Positions 25,512 to 35,752 of a stretch of DNA of 64,000 nucleotides are shown here, one piece after another. The notes under the pieces were generated by a model. The model was not told where the DNA came from. It made no database searches and was given only the letters and a program-made list of their open reading frames with translations. The translations under genes and the position numbers were made by a program. Origin of the DNA: Brumimicrobium mesophilum (GTDB taxonomy: Bacteria > Bacteroidota > Bacteroidia > Flavobacteriales_D > Crocinitomicaceae); NCBI RefSeq assembly GCF_003025005.1, contig NZ_PVSS01000005.1:213606-277605 (forward strand), written 5' to 3'. Numbering within the stretch: position 1 is the first letter of the stretch; the number at the start of each line of letters is the position of its first letter.

Positions 25512-27620
25512 ATGAATTACAATTTTTTAAAAACACTTTGCATAATTACGATTTTTATTCCATCGTTCTTAACTGCACAAAAGGATTCCTTTTCCAACTT
25601 TAAGACAACTCAATCTGTTGGAGAACCTCCTACTATTTTCACAACTTCATTTAAGGATAAAGTTGCAGAACGTGTTGAATCATCTAAGGATATTGAGAAA
25701 AATGACAGAGAACAATATGCATTATATACAAACTACTCTGTTAATTCTTTATTAAATTCTGGGCATATTCTATATGGCGACCCAATGACTAAATTCGTAA
25801 ATAAAGTAGCGGATAAATTGTTGGAAAACGAACCGGGTTTAAAAAGAAAACTGCAGTTTTATGTAATCAAAACTAATACCACAAATGCTTTATGTACTGA
25901 TCCAGGTATTATTTTTATTACAACTGGTTTACTTTCTCAAATTGAAAACGAGGCACAATTGGCTTATGTAATTTCTCATGAAATTGTTCACTATCAAGAA
26001 AAACACCTTCAAAAATCTTTTAAAAAATCTAAAGAACAAGAATTAGAACCAACTTCATCTTATGAGGACATGGTTTTACTTTCAAAAGATCATGAGTTTG
26101 AAGCTGATGCAAATGCTTTAAAATTTTATCATGCAGCCGGTTATTCAGACAAAGAAGTAAACGTCGTTTTTGATGTTTTAATGTATTCCTACTTGTCGTT
26201 TGACGAAATCAATATTGATAGCACTTTCTTTGCTAAAAATGATGCTTTTATACCTCAATCTTATTTCCCTGAAGCAGCGAATCCAATTTTAGCTTTTGAA
26301 GACTATGATGACAGTAAAAGTAGCCATCCAAATATTCGAAAGAGAAGAGATGCCATATCAGAAGAAATCAAGAAATATGACAATTGGAAAGCCAATTCTA
26401 ACTTCATTGCTTTAGAAGAATTTAAGCACGTTCAAAATATTGCCCGATTCGAGTCTATTAGAGAAAATATATTGGTAGGCAATTATTTAAAAGCTCTTTA
26501 TGAAATTTATATCTTAGAAAAAACATTTCCTAACAATGAATATTTGCAAACAAGTAAAGCACTTACTTGGGCAACAATGAATCAAATTTCTGTTGGCAGA
26601 AGCTTAAGAAGTGTTGTTAAAGATGATGATGAAATAGAAGGCCAATTATCACTTCTTTATGGCTTTTTCAAAAAGTTGAATAAAGAAGAAATGGCTCTAT
26701 TGACTATCAGAATCGTTCAAGATGTTTGTCTAGAATTTCCAGCATCAGAAAGGTTAAAAGAAATTAAAAAAGAAAGCATTGAAAATTTAGCTCATGTTAG
26801 AAATTTCAAATTTGAAGAATTAAAAAGTAAATCTTATACACAAGCTAATTTAGATTTTGAACTTAGTTTGAATGATACAATTGCTGATATTGATACGATT
26901 GTTCCAGAAAATGAATCCAAATATGATAGAATTAAACGAATTAGGGAAGAGCAAGTAATTTCTGTAAACGAAAGCCATTTAGAAGAACAATTTTTCTCTC
27001 TTTTTCTTTTGCACGATCTTGTGAATGATGAGGAATTCAAAAAAACAATCGAGGAAGAAAAAGAAAAGCTCGTACTTTCAAGAACTTCTAGTTACAAAAA
27101 GTCTAATTCAGATGATGATAACAAATTGATAGGAGATATTATCTTAATTACCCCAAAATTGAAAGCTAAAAAAAATGGAGATTTTGATTTGGAATCTACT
27201 TTGTTGTTCTATGAATATTTAAAAGGAGGCGTAGATAGACATGCTCCTAAAGAACGATTAAAATTAAGAGATAATCTGGAAGTTGAAGATTTCACTACAG
27301 AAAAACACAATGAAGTAAGTATACTCATATCTTACATAATTCAATTTTCAAATTCGAAAAATAAAGATTTTAAAAATTTATTGGTGGATTATGAAGAAAT
27401 GAAATCAATTATTGCCAAATATGACAATCCACAACTCTTATTGATTTCTGGAGATTATTATTACAATAAATTAACCGACAAAGCTATTTCGGGAAATGCC
27501 AGTTATATTGAACTCAAAACAGGTAATATTTATAGTACCCGAAATTACATTTCCAAATACAAACTAAATAAGATCTCTGTTGAAGGATTTACACACCTTA
27601 TTTTCAACCAACTAAAATAA
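25512..27620 (+). CDS. Exported M48-family zinc metalloprotease, copy B
   Basis: A protein of 702 residues from ATG 25512 (MNYNFLKTL), with a signal peptide ending SFLTAQ. HEIVH lies at residues 156-160 and HEFEADANA follows, so the zinc site is intact and at the same residue number as in copy A. The two copies are alike along their full length, including NALCTDPG, TGLLSQIENEAQLAYV and the late KHNEVSI/KHNESSL segment, which shows a whole-gene duplication. The C-terminal half again contains a charged linker and an unrecognised domain. Keeping both active sites argues that both are used. Confidence 0.85.
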   Translation: MNYNFLKTLCIITIFIPSFLTAQKDSFSNFKTTQSVGEPPTIFTTSFKDKVAERVESSKDIEKNDREQYALYTNYSVNSLLNSGHILYGDPMTKFVNKVADKLLENEPGLKRKLQFYVIKTNTTNALCTDPGIIFITTGLLSQIENEAQLAYVISHEIVHYQEKHLQKSFKKSKEQELEPTSSYEDMVLLSKDHEFEADANALKFYHAAGYSDKEVNVVFDVLMYSYLSFDEINIDSTFFAKNDAFIPQSYFPEAANPILAFEDYDDSKSSHPNIRKRRDAISEEIKKYDNWKANSNFIALEEFKHVQNIARFESIRENILVGNYLKALYEIYILEKTFPNNEYLQTSKALTWATMNQISVGRSLRSVVKDDDEIEGQLSLLYGFFKKLNKEEMALLTIRIVQDVCLEFPASERLKEIKKESIENLAHVRNFKFEELKSKSYTQANLDFELSLNDTIADIDTIVPENESKYDRIKRIREEQVISVNESHLEEQFFSLFLLHDLVNDEEFKKTIEEEKEKLVLSRTSSYKKSNSDDDNKLIGDIILITPKLKAKKNGDFDLESTLLFYEYLKGGVDRHAPKERLKLRDNLEVEDFTTEKHNEVSILISYIIQFSNSKNKDFKNLLVDYEEMKSIIAKYDNPQLLLISGDYYYNKLTDKAISGNASYIELKTGNIYSTRNYISKYKLNKISVEGFTHLIFNQLK

Positions 27621-27625
27621 ATATT

Positions 27626-28456
27626 GTGACTCTAAAAAAAATATTTATAGTATTTAGTCTAATAATATGTTCTTCACTTCAATTGTGGTCTCAATATGAC
27701 TACTTTTTTGGTAACAGGAATATATTTGCTATCCATCTCAATGGAAACCCTCGTTTAAAAGCAACTATTATGGATAACAAAATCCCTTCATTTGTTAGCG
27801 ATTCAGAATATGGAACATATTATTATGAACGTGATAATAACGATGAGCTAGTTGTTAAACAACAAAAAGTAAATTTGATGTTAAATTTATTTTATGGTCG
27901 ACTCGTAAGAAATAGAATTTTATTGGGAGTAGATTTCAGTTATCAAAAACATCATATCACTGCTTTCGAACATGAACTTAACCCAGAATACGATATAGTT
28001 AACCCTGTATATAACATTATTGAAATTCAAGGTTCTTTCGGGATTTTTTTAGGACAATCTATTGCTCCAAACAAGCATTTGCTGCAATTCCAATATGGTC
28101 CAAGATTGTTTTTTATTAAAAATAATTATAACTCCGATGATGGAAATAGTGAAACAGAACTAGATCAACTTTACACCACAGTTGATTATAAAATACCCAT
28201 GCACTTCATGCGTTTTTCAGTAAACTATACCTATCGTCAAATGCTAACAGAAAATCTTAATTTAGACCTCGGTGTAACAACCAACTTTGGAATATATAGT
28301 ACATTTTTAGACCCATACTCCCCTTTTTATTATGATTATTATACAGGATCTATCAATTTTTTAACTTATAGCCCTTCTTATATGAAAAGTAGATTAGCCA
28401 GAGAAACCATGAGAAACATTCTATATTTCAAGGTTGGACTTTCTTATAATTTTTAA
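27626..28456 (+). CDS. Predicted outer-membrane beta-barrel protein, copy B
   Basis: A 276-residue protein starting at GTG 27626, five bases after the protease stop. This start gives a signal peptide MTLKKIFIVFSLIICSSLQL ending near LWSQ. It has repeated Tyr/Phe-rich strands and ends NILYFKVGLSYNF, a barrel-type C-terminus. It is the paralogue of the gene at 20085 and has the same position after an M48 gene. It closes the seven-gene run. About 70 bp later comes the rimP promoter, and no strong terminator was seen between. Confidence 0.7.
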   Translation: MTLKKIFIVFSLIICSSLQLWSQYDYFFGNRNIFAIHLNGNPRLKATIMDNKIPSFVSDSEYGTYYYERDNNDELVVKQQKVNLMLNLFYGRLVRNRILLGVDFSYQKHHITAFEHELNPEYDIVNPVYNIIEIQGSFGIFLGQSIAPNKHLLQFQYGPRLFFIKNNYNSDDGNSETELDQLYTTVDYKIPMHFMRFSVNYTYRQMLTENLNLDLGVTTNFGIYSTFLDPYSPFYYDYYTGSINFLTYSPSYMKSRLARETMRNILYFKVGLSYNF

Positions 28457-28528
28457 ATCCCAGAAACAGAAAATAGAACTTTTTGACAATATTAACACCA
28501 CGTTAAGATGGCAAGTAAAAAAATAATA

Positions 28529-28558
28529 TTGGAATTCGAAATAATTTAATTACATTTG
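28529..28558 (+). promoter_or_regulatory. Promoter of the rimP-nusA-infB operon
   Basis: TTGG at 28529-28532 and a perfect TAnnTTTG element, TACATTTG at 28551-28558, are separated by 18 bp, fitting the Bacteroidota sigma consensus. Transcription should begin near 28564, upstream of the hairpin at 28588. Confidence 0.7.
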
Positions 28559-28587
28559 CACTGTTTTATATGTAAAATTAATAGAAC

Positions 28588-28613
28588 GAGGGGACATTTT
28601 GTCCCCTCTTTTT
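28588..28613 (+). terminator. Terminator-like hairpin in the rimP leader (possible attenuator)
   Basis: GAGGGGACA and TGTCCCCTC form a perfect 9-bp stem with a TTT loop, followed at once by T5. This is a textbook intrinsic terminator shape placed between the operon promoter and the rimP start codon at 28620, only six bases past the T-run. Because the operon encodes NusA, which acts on hairpin-dependent pausing and termination, feedback attenuation is a natural reading. It could also simply block ribosome access. Confidence 0.65.
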
Positions 28614-28619
28614 GTAGGT

Positions 28620-29102
28620 ATGCTGAAGAAAAAAGTAATAGAAGAGTTGGCCATAGAAAGAATAAACGAGCTTGATAAAGGCTTGTTCATTGTTGAGATT
28701 TCGATCTCTTCAAAGAATGTTATTCATGTAGAGCTAGACACCGAAGAAGGGCATGTAGCCATTAATGATTGCGTTTCCGTTTCAAGAAACATTGAGCACA
28801 ATTTAGACAGAGAAGAACAGGATTTTGAACTTTCTGTATCCTCTGCAGGTTTAGATAAGCCATTTCGTGTTTTACAACAATACACTAAAAACATCGGAAA
28901 CGAAGTTAAGGTACAGCTGAAAGAAAAAAACAATACTGTTGAAGGCGTGTTAAAACATGTTGATGAAAACGGAATTAAACTAGAGACTACTTCGAAAGAA
29001 CGTGTTGAAGGTAAAAAGAAAAAGGAAATTGTTGTTCGTGAATACGACTTCACTTTCGAAGAGATTAAGGAAACAAAAATTGTAATATCATTTAAAAAAT
29101 GA
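28620..29102 (+). CDS. rimP: Ribosome maturation factor RimP
   Basis: A 160-residue cytoplasmic protein needed for maturation of the 30S ribosomal subunit. ATG 28620 (MLKKKVIEEL) is preferred over an in-frame TTG at 28599, which falls inside the leader hairpin. Family features are the HVELDTEEGHVAINDCVSVSR segment in two parts (HVELDTEEG; INDCVSVSRNIE), then DFELSVSSAGLDKPF and a C-terminal SH3-like half. It heads the conserved rimP-nusA-infB operon, with nusA starting four bases after its stop. Confidence 0.93.
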   Translation: MLKKKVIEELAIERINELDKGLFIVEISISSKNVIHVELDTEEGHVAINDCVSVSRNIEHNLDREEQDFELSVSSAGLDKPFRVLQQYTKNIGNEVKVQLKEKNNTVEGVLKHVDENGIKLETTSKERVEGKKKKEIVVREYDFTFEEIKETKIVISFKK

Positions 29103-29106
29103 ACTC

Positions 29107-30342
29107 ATGAATAGTATGAACTTAATAGAAGTTTTCACTGAATTCAAAGAATTTAAAAGTATAGATAGACAAACAATGATGCGTGTTCTAGAAGACGTAT
29201 TTCGTACTATCTTGAAGAAAAAATACGGTACTGACGAGCATTGTGACGTTATTATCAATATTGATAAAGGTGATTTCGAAATTTGGGTAAACAAGGAAAT
29301 TGTTCCAGATGGAGAGGTTGAAGATCCTAATATCGAGATTGCATATTCTCAAGCTGTAAAAATCGAACCAGATTTTGAAGTTGGAGAGGATGTTTCTGAG
29401 GAGATTAAATTTGAAGATTTTGGAAGAAGAAATATTCTTTCTTTGCGTCAAAACTTGATTTCTAGAATTCTTGAATTAGAGAAAGATCAATTATACAAAA
29501 TTTACAAAGACCGTATTGGAGACATCATCACTGGTGAAGTTTACCAAGTATGGAAAAAAGAAATCCTTATTTTGGATGACGAAGGAAACGAGTTGATTTT
29601 ACCAAAATCAGAGCAAATTCCTTCAGATTATTTCAAAAAAGGAGAACCTGTTCGCGCAGTTGTGTCGAAGGTAGATATGAGAAACAGTACTCCTGTTATT
29701 ATCCTATCTCGTTCAGCTCCGGAATTTTTAGAGCGTTTATTTGAATTGGAAGTACCAGAAGTTTTTGATGGTTTAATTACTATTAAGAAAATCGTACGTG
29801 TTCCTGGTGAGCGTGCTAAAGTAGCGGTTGAATCTTATGATGATAGAATCGACCCTGTTGGTGCTTGTGTTGGAATGAAAGGATCTCGTATCCATGGTAT
29901 TGTTCGTGAATTACGTAATGAAAACATTGATGTAATTAACTACACCAACAATATGCAATTGTATATTCAACGTGCGCTTTCACCAGCAAAAATTACATCG
30001 GTAGAATTACTTGAAGAAGAAGAACGCGCAAACGTTTATCTTAAAAATGATCAAGTTTCTTTAGCGATTGGTAAAGGAGGATTTAATATCAAGTTGGCAA
30101 GCCGCCTAACGGGATACGAAATAGATGTTTATAGAGAAGGTGCTGAGGACGTTGAAGATGTTGACTTAGAAGAGTTTGCAGATGAGATTGACAGCTGGAT
30201 TATTGATGAGTTGAAAGCAATAGGTTGCGATTCAGCGAAGTCTGTACTTGAGTTGGATGTGGCAGAATTGATAAAAAGAACTGATTTAGAAGAGGAAACA
30301 ATTCGCGAAGTCTTTAAGATTTTGGAGTCAGAGTTTGAATAG
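29107..30342 (+). CDS. nusA: Transcription termination/antitermination factor NusA
   Basis: A 411-residue RNA-polymerase-binding protein controlling pausing, termination and antitermination. The N-terminal domain (1-130) is followed by an S1 domain (about 135-200, GDIITGEVYQVWKKEILI) and two KH domains. The first KH has VGACVGMKGSRIHGIVREL and the second SLAIGKGGFNIKLASRL, each with its GxxG loop. A short C-terminal helix-hairpin-helix region ends the protein, with no long acidic repeats. ATG 29107 is taken and ATG 29116 is possible. The upstream leader hairpin could be its own regulatory target. Confidence 0.95.
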   Translation: MNSMNLIEVFTEFKEFKSIDRQTMMRVLEDVFRTILKKKYGTDEHCDVIINIDKGDFEIWVNKEIVPDGEVEDPNIEIAYSQAVKIEPDFEVGEDVSEEIKFEDFGRRNILSLRQNLISRILELEKDQLYKIYKDRIGDIITGEVYQVWKKEILILDDEGNELILPKSEQIPSDYFKKGEPVRAVVSKVDMRNSTPVIILSRSAPEFLERLFELEVPEVFDGLITIKKIVRVPGERAKVAVESYDDRIDPVGACVGMKGSRIHGIVRELRNENIDVINYTNNMQLYIQRALSPAKITSVELLEEEERANVYLKNDQVSLAIGKGGFNIKLASRLTGYEIDVYREGAEDVEDVDLEEFADEIDSWIIDELKAIGCDSAKSVLELDVAELIKRTDLEEETIREVFKILESEFE

Positions 30343-30392
30343 ATTCAATACAAACCTTAACTTAGGCGTTTTATAAAGAATAATAGATTAAT

Positions 30393-30400
30393 AGGAAGGA
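30393..30400 (+). promoter_or_regulatory. Shine-Dalgarno-like sequence before infB
   Basis: AGGAAGGA ends eight bases before the infB ATG. Nearly all other genes in this window lack a purine-rich site at this distance, as is usual in Bacteroidota, so a canonical site here stands out and supports the chosen start. Confidence 0.5.
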
Positions 30401-30408
30401 CGTAATAT

Positions 30409-33282
30409 ATGGCCGGTAAAGTAAAAAGATTAAGCAAAGTTGCACGAGAATTAAACGTAGGAATATCTACGTTAGTAGAATTCTTGAAAACCAAAGAGAT
30501 TTCAATAGACTCAAGCCCTAACACCAAGTTGGAGCCTGAGCACTATGAGATTTTGAGTGAACAATTTGCTGATGATCAATCGCTTAAACAAGAAGCGGAG
30601 AAAACAACAGTAAAACGCGAAAAAAGGAAAACTGTTTCTTTGAAAACAAAAGAAGAGGAAAGTTCTAAACAAGAGGAAGAAGACGATGAAGAAATCGTAA
30701 TTCCTAAAAAAGAAACTGCACCTCCTAAAGCGCCTGAACCTAAACCTGAAGTAACTGAAGCTCCCGTAGCAGAGGTTAAAGAAGAAGTGAAGGAAGAGCC
30801 TGTTGAAGAAGAAAAGAAAGAAGAACCTGTAGCTGAAAAACCTGTTGAAAAAGAGGATAAAGCACCAAAATTAATTAAGGAAGACCCTAAGTCTAATGAC
30901 GAAAGAAGCGGTGGACTTAATGTAATTGGTAAAATAGATCTTTCTAACATCGACACACGCACGCGTCCTGATAAGAAGAAAAAGGAGAAGAAAAAAGACG
31001 ATAAACCAACTGCCAAGAAGCATGAAAATGTGAAAAAGCATAATCCGAAACCTACTCCTGCTCCCGAAAAGAAAGTTGAAAAGAAAGTTGAAGAAAAACC
31101 AGCTGCTGAAACTCCTGAACCTAAAAAAGAGGAGAAGAAAGTTGATTTGATTTCCGTTTCAAGAACAAAATTAGCTGGACCTACTGTTGTTGGTAAAATT
31201 GTTTTACCTGAGAAAAAAGAGCCTAAGAAAAAGGAACACGACAATAAAAGAAAGCGTAAGCGTATCAAAAAAGTTGATCCAAAGAAACCTGGAACAGCTT
31301 CAACTCCGAACAAAGGTCCAAGAAGAGACGTAGTACCTGCTAAAGGAAGAGGTAAGAAAAAACCTGAACCAAGAAAAGAGGTTACTGCTAAGGATATTGA
31401 AAAAGAAATTAAGGATACACTAGCACGTTTATCTGGTGGTGGAAAATCTAAAGGGTCTAAAAACAGACGTGCCAAAAGAGATTCTTATGCTGAAAAACGT
31501 GAGAAAGAATTAGAACAAGAAGAAAAAGAACAATCAATTTTAAAGCTTACTGAATTCGTTTCGGTTTCAGAATTAGCTTCAATGATGGATGTCGGACCAA
31601 CTCAGGTTATTTCTGCTTGTATGTCACTAGGAATATTTGCTTCTATCAATCAACGTTTAGATGCTGAAACAATTCAAATTGTTGCAGAAGAATTCGGATT
31701 TGAAGCAGAATTTGTTTCGGCAGACGTTCAAGATGCAATTAAAGTTGAAGAGGATAATCCAGAAGATTTAGTTGATCGTCCACCAATTATTACGGTAATG
31801 GGACACGTTGACCACGGTAAGACATCTTTATTGGATTATATCCGTAAAGCAAAAATTGCTGATGGTGAAGCGGGTGGTATTACACAGCACATTGGTGCAT
31901 ACTCAGTAAAATTAAAAGGAAAACAATTAACTTTCCTTGATACTCCAGGTCACGAAGCCTTTACAGCAATGAGAGCCCGTGGTGCTCAAGTGACGGATGT
32001 CGCAATTATTATTGTAGCCGCAGATGATGACGTGATGCCACAAACAAAAGAGGCAATATCTCACGCTCAAGCTGCAAACGTACCTATGGTTTTTGCAATC
32101 AACAAGATTGACAAACCAGGAGCAAATCCAGATAAAATTAAAGAACAACTTTCTCAAATGAACATTCTTGTTGAAGAATGGGGTGGGAAATATCAATGTC
32201 AGGAAATTTCAGCTAAACATGGTAAAAACATCGAAGAATTACTTGAAAAGGTAATCCTTGAAGCAGATTTACTTGAATTGAAAGCGAATCCAAACAAAAA
32301 CGCAATCGGTACAGTATTGGAATCATCTCTTGATAAAGGAAAAGGTTACATTACTAACATGCTTGTTGAAGCTGGTACTTTGAGAATTGGAGACATTATT
32401 TTAGCTGGTAAACATACAGGTAGAGTTCGTGCAATGTTGAATGAGAAAGGTAAAAACCTTGATGTTGCACCTCCATCAACTCCAATATCTATTTTAGGTA
32501 TCAATGGAGCGCCAAGTGCAGGTGACAAGTTCTATATCATGAATGATGAGCGTGAGGCAAGAAATATTGCATCTCGAAGAGAACAACTTTATAGAGAGCA
32601 AGGTTTACGTACTCAAAAACACATTACTCTTGATGAGATTGGACGTCGTTTAGCAATTGGTGACTTTAAAGAATTAAACATCATCGTAAAAGGTGATGTG
32701 GATGGTTCTATCGAGGCATTATCTGACTCATTATTGAAGTTATCAACTGAAGAGATTCAAGTAAACATCGTTCACAAAGCCGTAGGTGCAATTACTGAAG
32801 CCGATGTGAATTTAGCTTCTGCGTCTGATGCAATAATTATTGGTTTCCAAGTTAGACCGACCGTTTCAGCTAAGAAATTGGCAGATGATGAGCAAATCGA
32901 TATCAGATTGTATTCTATTATCTACAAAGCCATCGAAGAACTGAAATCTGCAATGGAAGGAATGTTATCTCCAGACATCAAAGAAGAAATTGTTGGTACT
33001 GCAGAGGTAAGAGAAACCTTCGACATTACAAAAGTTGGAACAATCGCAGGTTGTTATGTAACTTCAGGTATTATTCAACGTAATTCAAAAATACGTTTGA
33101 TCAGAGATGGAATTGTAACCCACGAAGGTAAACTTGGTTCTTTAAAACGATTCAAAGACGACGTAAAAGAGGTGAAAAACAACTACGAATGTGGATTGAA
33201 TATTGAAAAATTCAATGACATTAAAGAAGGTGATATCATCGAAGCTTACGAAGAAAAAGAAGTAGCTAGAAAGCTTAAATAA
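30409..33282 (+). CDS. infB: Translation initiation factor IF-2
   Basis: A 957-residue GTPase that brings initiator tRNA to the ribosome. An IF2-N domain (residues 1-50) is followed by a 300-residue Lys/Glu/Pro-rich linker, a second IF2-N-like segment near 385-435, and the G domain with GHVDHGKTS near 465, DTPGHEAF and NKIDKPG. Beta-barrel and C-terminal domains II-IV follow, ending near [11 protein letters not shown]. The long charged linker is usual for Bacteroidota. It is the last gene of the rimP operon, closed by a strong terminator. Confidence 0.96.
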   Translation: MAGKVKRLSKVARELNVGISTLVEFLKTKEISIDSSPNTKLEPEHYEILSEQFADDQSLKQEAEKTTVKREKRKTVSLKTKEEESSKQEEEDDEEIVIPKKETAPPKAPEPKPEVTEAPVAEVKEEVKEEPVEEEKKEEPVAEKPVEKEDKAPKLIKEDPKSNDERSGGLNVIGKIDLSNIDTRTRPDKKKKEKKKDDKPTAKKHENVKKHNPKPTPAPEKKVEKKVEEKPAAETPEPKKEEKKVDLISVSRTKLAGPTVVGKIVLPEKKEPKKKEHDNKRKRKRIKKVDPKKPGTASTPNKGPRRDVVPAKGRGKKKPEPRKEVTAKDIEKEIKDTLARLSGGGKSKGSKNRRAKRDSYAEKREKELEQEEKEQSILKLTEFVSVSELASMMDVGPTQVISACMSLGIFASINQRLDAETIQIVAEEFGFEAEFVSADVQDAIKVEEDNPEDLVDRPPIITVMGHVDHGKTSLLDYIRKAKIADGEAGGITQHIGAYSVKLKGKQLTFLDTPGHEAFTAMRARGAQVTDVAIIIVAADDDVMPQTKEAISHAQAANVPMVFAINKIDKPGANPDKIKEQLSQMNILVEEWGGKYQCQEISAKHGKNIEELLEKVILEADLLELKANPNKNAIGTVLESSLDKGKGYITNMLVEAGTLRIGDIILAGKHTGRVRAMLNEKGKNLDVAPPSTPISILGINGAPSAGDKFYIMNDEREARNIASRREQLYREQGLRTQKHITLDEIGRRLAIGDFKELNIIVKGDVDGSIEALSDSLLKLSTEEIQVNIVHKAVGAITEADVNLASASDAIIIGFQVRPTVSAKKLADDEQIDIRLYSIIYKAIEELKSAMEGMLSPDIKEEIVGTAEVRETFDITKVGTIAGCYVTSGIIQRNSKIRLIRDGIVTHEGKLGSLKRFKDDVKEVKNNYECGLNIEKFNDIKEGDIIEAYEEKEVARKLK

Positions 33283-33306
33283 CCAAAGTTTTCAAACAAA
33301 TATTAT

Positions 33307-33338
33307 AAGCTGTTCCATTTGGAGCAGCTTTTTTTTTG
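33307..33338 (+). terminator. Intrinsic terminator of the rimP-nusA-infB operon
   Basis: AAGCTGTTCC and GGAGCAGCTT form a 10-bp stem (one T-G pair) around an ATTT loop, followed by a run of eight further T. It lies 25 bases past the infB stop. Confidence 0.85.
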
Positions 33339-33405
33339 GAAATAATTTACACTTGTCAATAGCAATGTTTTTTCGTAAGTTTGGATAAATAAAAATTGAA
33401 TTAAT

Positions 33406-33957
33406 ATGAAATGGTATTTTGTTGCAATTATGGGGCTTTCATTGACAGTTACAAGCTGTAAAAATGAGAACAAAAAAGAGCTATTGTCGGAAATTGACAA
33501 AATGGAAAACACATTAGATAGTCTTGAAACGGTTGCCAATGACACCACTAGATATGGATCAAAAGATATTGTGACCTCTGTGCGTGAAACCATTCTAAAA
33601 GTGAAAAATAATTACATGCCTGACACCATAGATTACGTTTTGGCAGACCAAATGAATTCTTATAAAGAGATAAGAAAAGCAATTTCAAAAAATTCTGGAA
33701 ATTTAGCTAAAGCAAAGCAAACGATTCCTGAAGTTAAAATTAAACTTGACGATTTAAAACATGATATTGAAAATGGTGTAAATGATAGAGACAAATATGA
33801 AGAGTTTATTAATTATGAAAAGTCAAAAATTAGTGAAATAAAGCAGGTTCTCTCCTACTACATCGAAACAACTGCCTTGTATTATGACAGATATGACTCT
33901 TTACACCCTATAATCGAAAACATAGGTGATTCTTTACAGAACCTTCCAAATGATTAA
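33406..33957 (+). CDS. Coiled-coil lipoprotein of unknown function
   Basis: A 183-residue protein with a lipoprotein signal peptide ending in LTVTSC, so Cys17 is the likely lipidated residue. The mature chain is highly charged and helical (KKELLSEIDKMENTLDSLE, then several heptad-like segments), suggesting a periplasmic coiled coil. No named family was recognised. Its stop overlaps the start of the next gene, the TPR protein, by eight bases, so the two are translationally coupled and probably act together at the cell envelope. Confidence 0.7.
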   Translation: MKWYFVAIMGLSLTVTSCKNENKKELLSEIDKMENTLDSLETVANDTTRYGSKDIVTSVRETILKVKNNYMPDTIDYVLADQMNSYKEIRKAISKNSGNLAKAKQTIPEVKIKLDDLKHDIENGVNDRDKYEEFINYEKSKISEIKQVLSYYIETTALYYDRYDSLHPIIENIGDSLQNLPND

Positions 33958-35752
33958 ACTATTCTTAAATATCGCTTTTGTTTTTTCACTTTCGATTGTT
34001 CTTAGTCAAAACACCGACGAACAATTAGCTAATTATTACTTTAATGAAGGTGACTGTGAAAAAGCAATACCATATTTTGAAAAAATATACAGTAACAACC
34101 CCAACGAATTCATTTACAAACGATATTTATCTTGCTTGAAAGAATCGGAACAAGACAAGGAAGTAATTCAATTAATAGAAAAACAGATCTCTTATCATCC
34201 CCACATACATAGTTATCAAGTTGAATTAGGTGATGAATATGAAATTCAAGGGAACTTAAAAAAAGCTGAGAAAACTTATCAGGATTTAATCAACAACTTA
34301 AATGCTAATCCGCGTGTGATTATCGATTTACAGAAAGCTTTTTCAAATTTAGGCAAGAATGATTTGGCTTTGCAAACTTTAGAAAAAGGGAATCAAGTAC
34401 TAAATGGAAACTATCCATTGAATATTCAATTTGCTGAAGTTTATGGTGCATTAAATGAAACAGAAAAAATGATTCAACAATATATTGATTTGTTGGATTA
34501 TAATCCTGGAATGATTTCTTCACTAAAAATCCTCATCCCTCGCATGATTGACTTTGATGATGAAAATAATGAAAGATTCAAAATGTTTCAAAATGAATTA
34601 ATCCGAAAGATTCAGAAAAATCCAAATGACGCCATATACTCGGAACTATTGGTTTGGGCATTTGTTCAAAAACGTAATTTTCCTGCTGCTTTAGTTCAAT
34701 CCAAAGCTTTAGATAAACGAACAGCCAATGATGGAAGAGAAGTTTTTAAAATTGGAAACCAAGCGAGTCAAAACAACGATTTTTCAACAGCAAGAGCTGC
34801 ATTCAAGTATATAATTGACCTAGGAATAGATAAGCCATATTATTATGCTGCTGAGCAATTGCTTTTGAATACGCGTTACATGGAAATAACCACATTGAGA
34901 AATTATTCCTCACAAGAAGTTAGCGAAACAATTCAAGAGTATCAAACAACGCTTGAGCGCATGCCAGAAAACGGAAAAGCCCTTCCAATAATTAGAGAAT
35001 TGGCATTTATTCAAGCATATTATGGTGAACAACCGGATTCTGCAATTTTAACTTTAGAAAAAGCTTTAGAATTGCCTAAATACAATGATGTAGAAGAAGC
35101 AAAGATCAAGTTATTGATGGCTGATGTTATGGTATTGATCAATAACGTTTGGGATGCTTCATTGCTCTATATGCAAGTTGAAAAACAATTCAAATTTGAA
35201 CCAATTGGACAAGAAGCTAAATTTAAAAATGCAAGAATATTCTATTATGATGGTGATTTTATATTTGCTCAATCCCAACTGGATGTTTTAAAAGAAGCCA
35301 CTACCCGACTCATTGCTAATGACGCAATGAATTTGTCTATTTTAATAACCGATAATCTGGGTTTGGATTCAAATTATGTTGCAATGTCTCAATTTGCTAA
35401 AGCTGACTTATTGTTGGAGCAACATAAATATGATGAGGCCTTTAAAATGTATGACTCCATCACAGATATTTTTCCAGATCACAATTTAAAAGATGAAATT
35501 TTAATGAGAAAATCTCAGGCATTTCGCTTTAAAGGGGAATGGAATACAGCCATTACTTTATTGCAAGAAATTGTTGAAAAACACGGAGATGACATTTTAG
35601 CTGACGATGCATTATACCAAATTGCACAGATATATGAAAATCATATTTTTGATAACAAAAAAGCAGCAGAATTCTACTTTCAATTGATGAGGGACTATCC
35701 TGGTAGTTTGTTTGTAACGGAAGCTAGAAAAGCATACCGGAAAATCAATTAA
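33950..35752 (+). CDS. Secreted tetratricopeptide-repeat protein
   Basis: A 600-residue protein from ATG 33950 (MIKLFLNIAF), the start that gives a signal peptide ending IVLSQ. An upstream TTG at 33926 would lengthen it into the previous gene. Repeated helical pairs follow, with clear TPR units near the N-terminus (ANYYFNEGDCEKAIPYFEKI) and the C-terminus (KADLLLEQHKYDEAFKMYDS, DDALYQIAQIYEN). TPR proteins of this kind act as protein-binding scaffolds. Periplasmic location and the coupled coiled-coil lipoprotein suggest an envelope complex. No catalytic domain is visible. Confidence 0.8.
   Translation: MIKLFLNIAFVFSLSIVLSQNTDEQLANYYFNEGDCEKAIPYFEKIYSNNPNEFIYKRYLSCLKESEQDKEVIQLIEKQISYHPHIHSYQVELGDEYEIQGNLKKAEKTYQDLINNLNANPRVIIDLQKAFSNLGKNDLALQTLEKGNQVLNGNYPLNIQFAEVYGALNETEKMIQQYIDLLDYNPGMISSLKILIPRMIDFDDENNERFKMFQNELIRKIQKNPNDAIYSELLVWAFVQKRNFPAALVQSKALDKRTANDGREVFKIGNQASQNNDFSTARAAFKYIIDLGIDKPYYYAAEQLLLNTRYMEITTLRNYSSQEVSETIQEYQTTLERMPENGKALPIIRELAFIQAYYGEQPDSAILTLEKALELPKYNDVEEAKIKLLMADVMVLINNVWDASLLYMQVEKQFKFEPIGQEAKFKNARIFYYDGDFIFAQSQLDVLKEATTRLIANDAMNLSILITDNLGLDSNYVAMSQFAKADLLLEQHKYDEAFKMYDSITDIFPDHNLKDEILMRKSQAFRFKGEWNTAITLLQEIVEKHGDDILADDALYQIAQIYENHIFDNKKAAEFYFQLMRDYPGSLFVTEARKAYRKIN

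Noticed and set aside
30576..31475. 299-codon serine/phenylalanine-rich frame on the minus strand
   Set aside because: It is the antisense shadow of the Lys/Glu-rich linker of IF-2. Such linkers routinely leave the opposite frame open.
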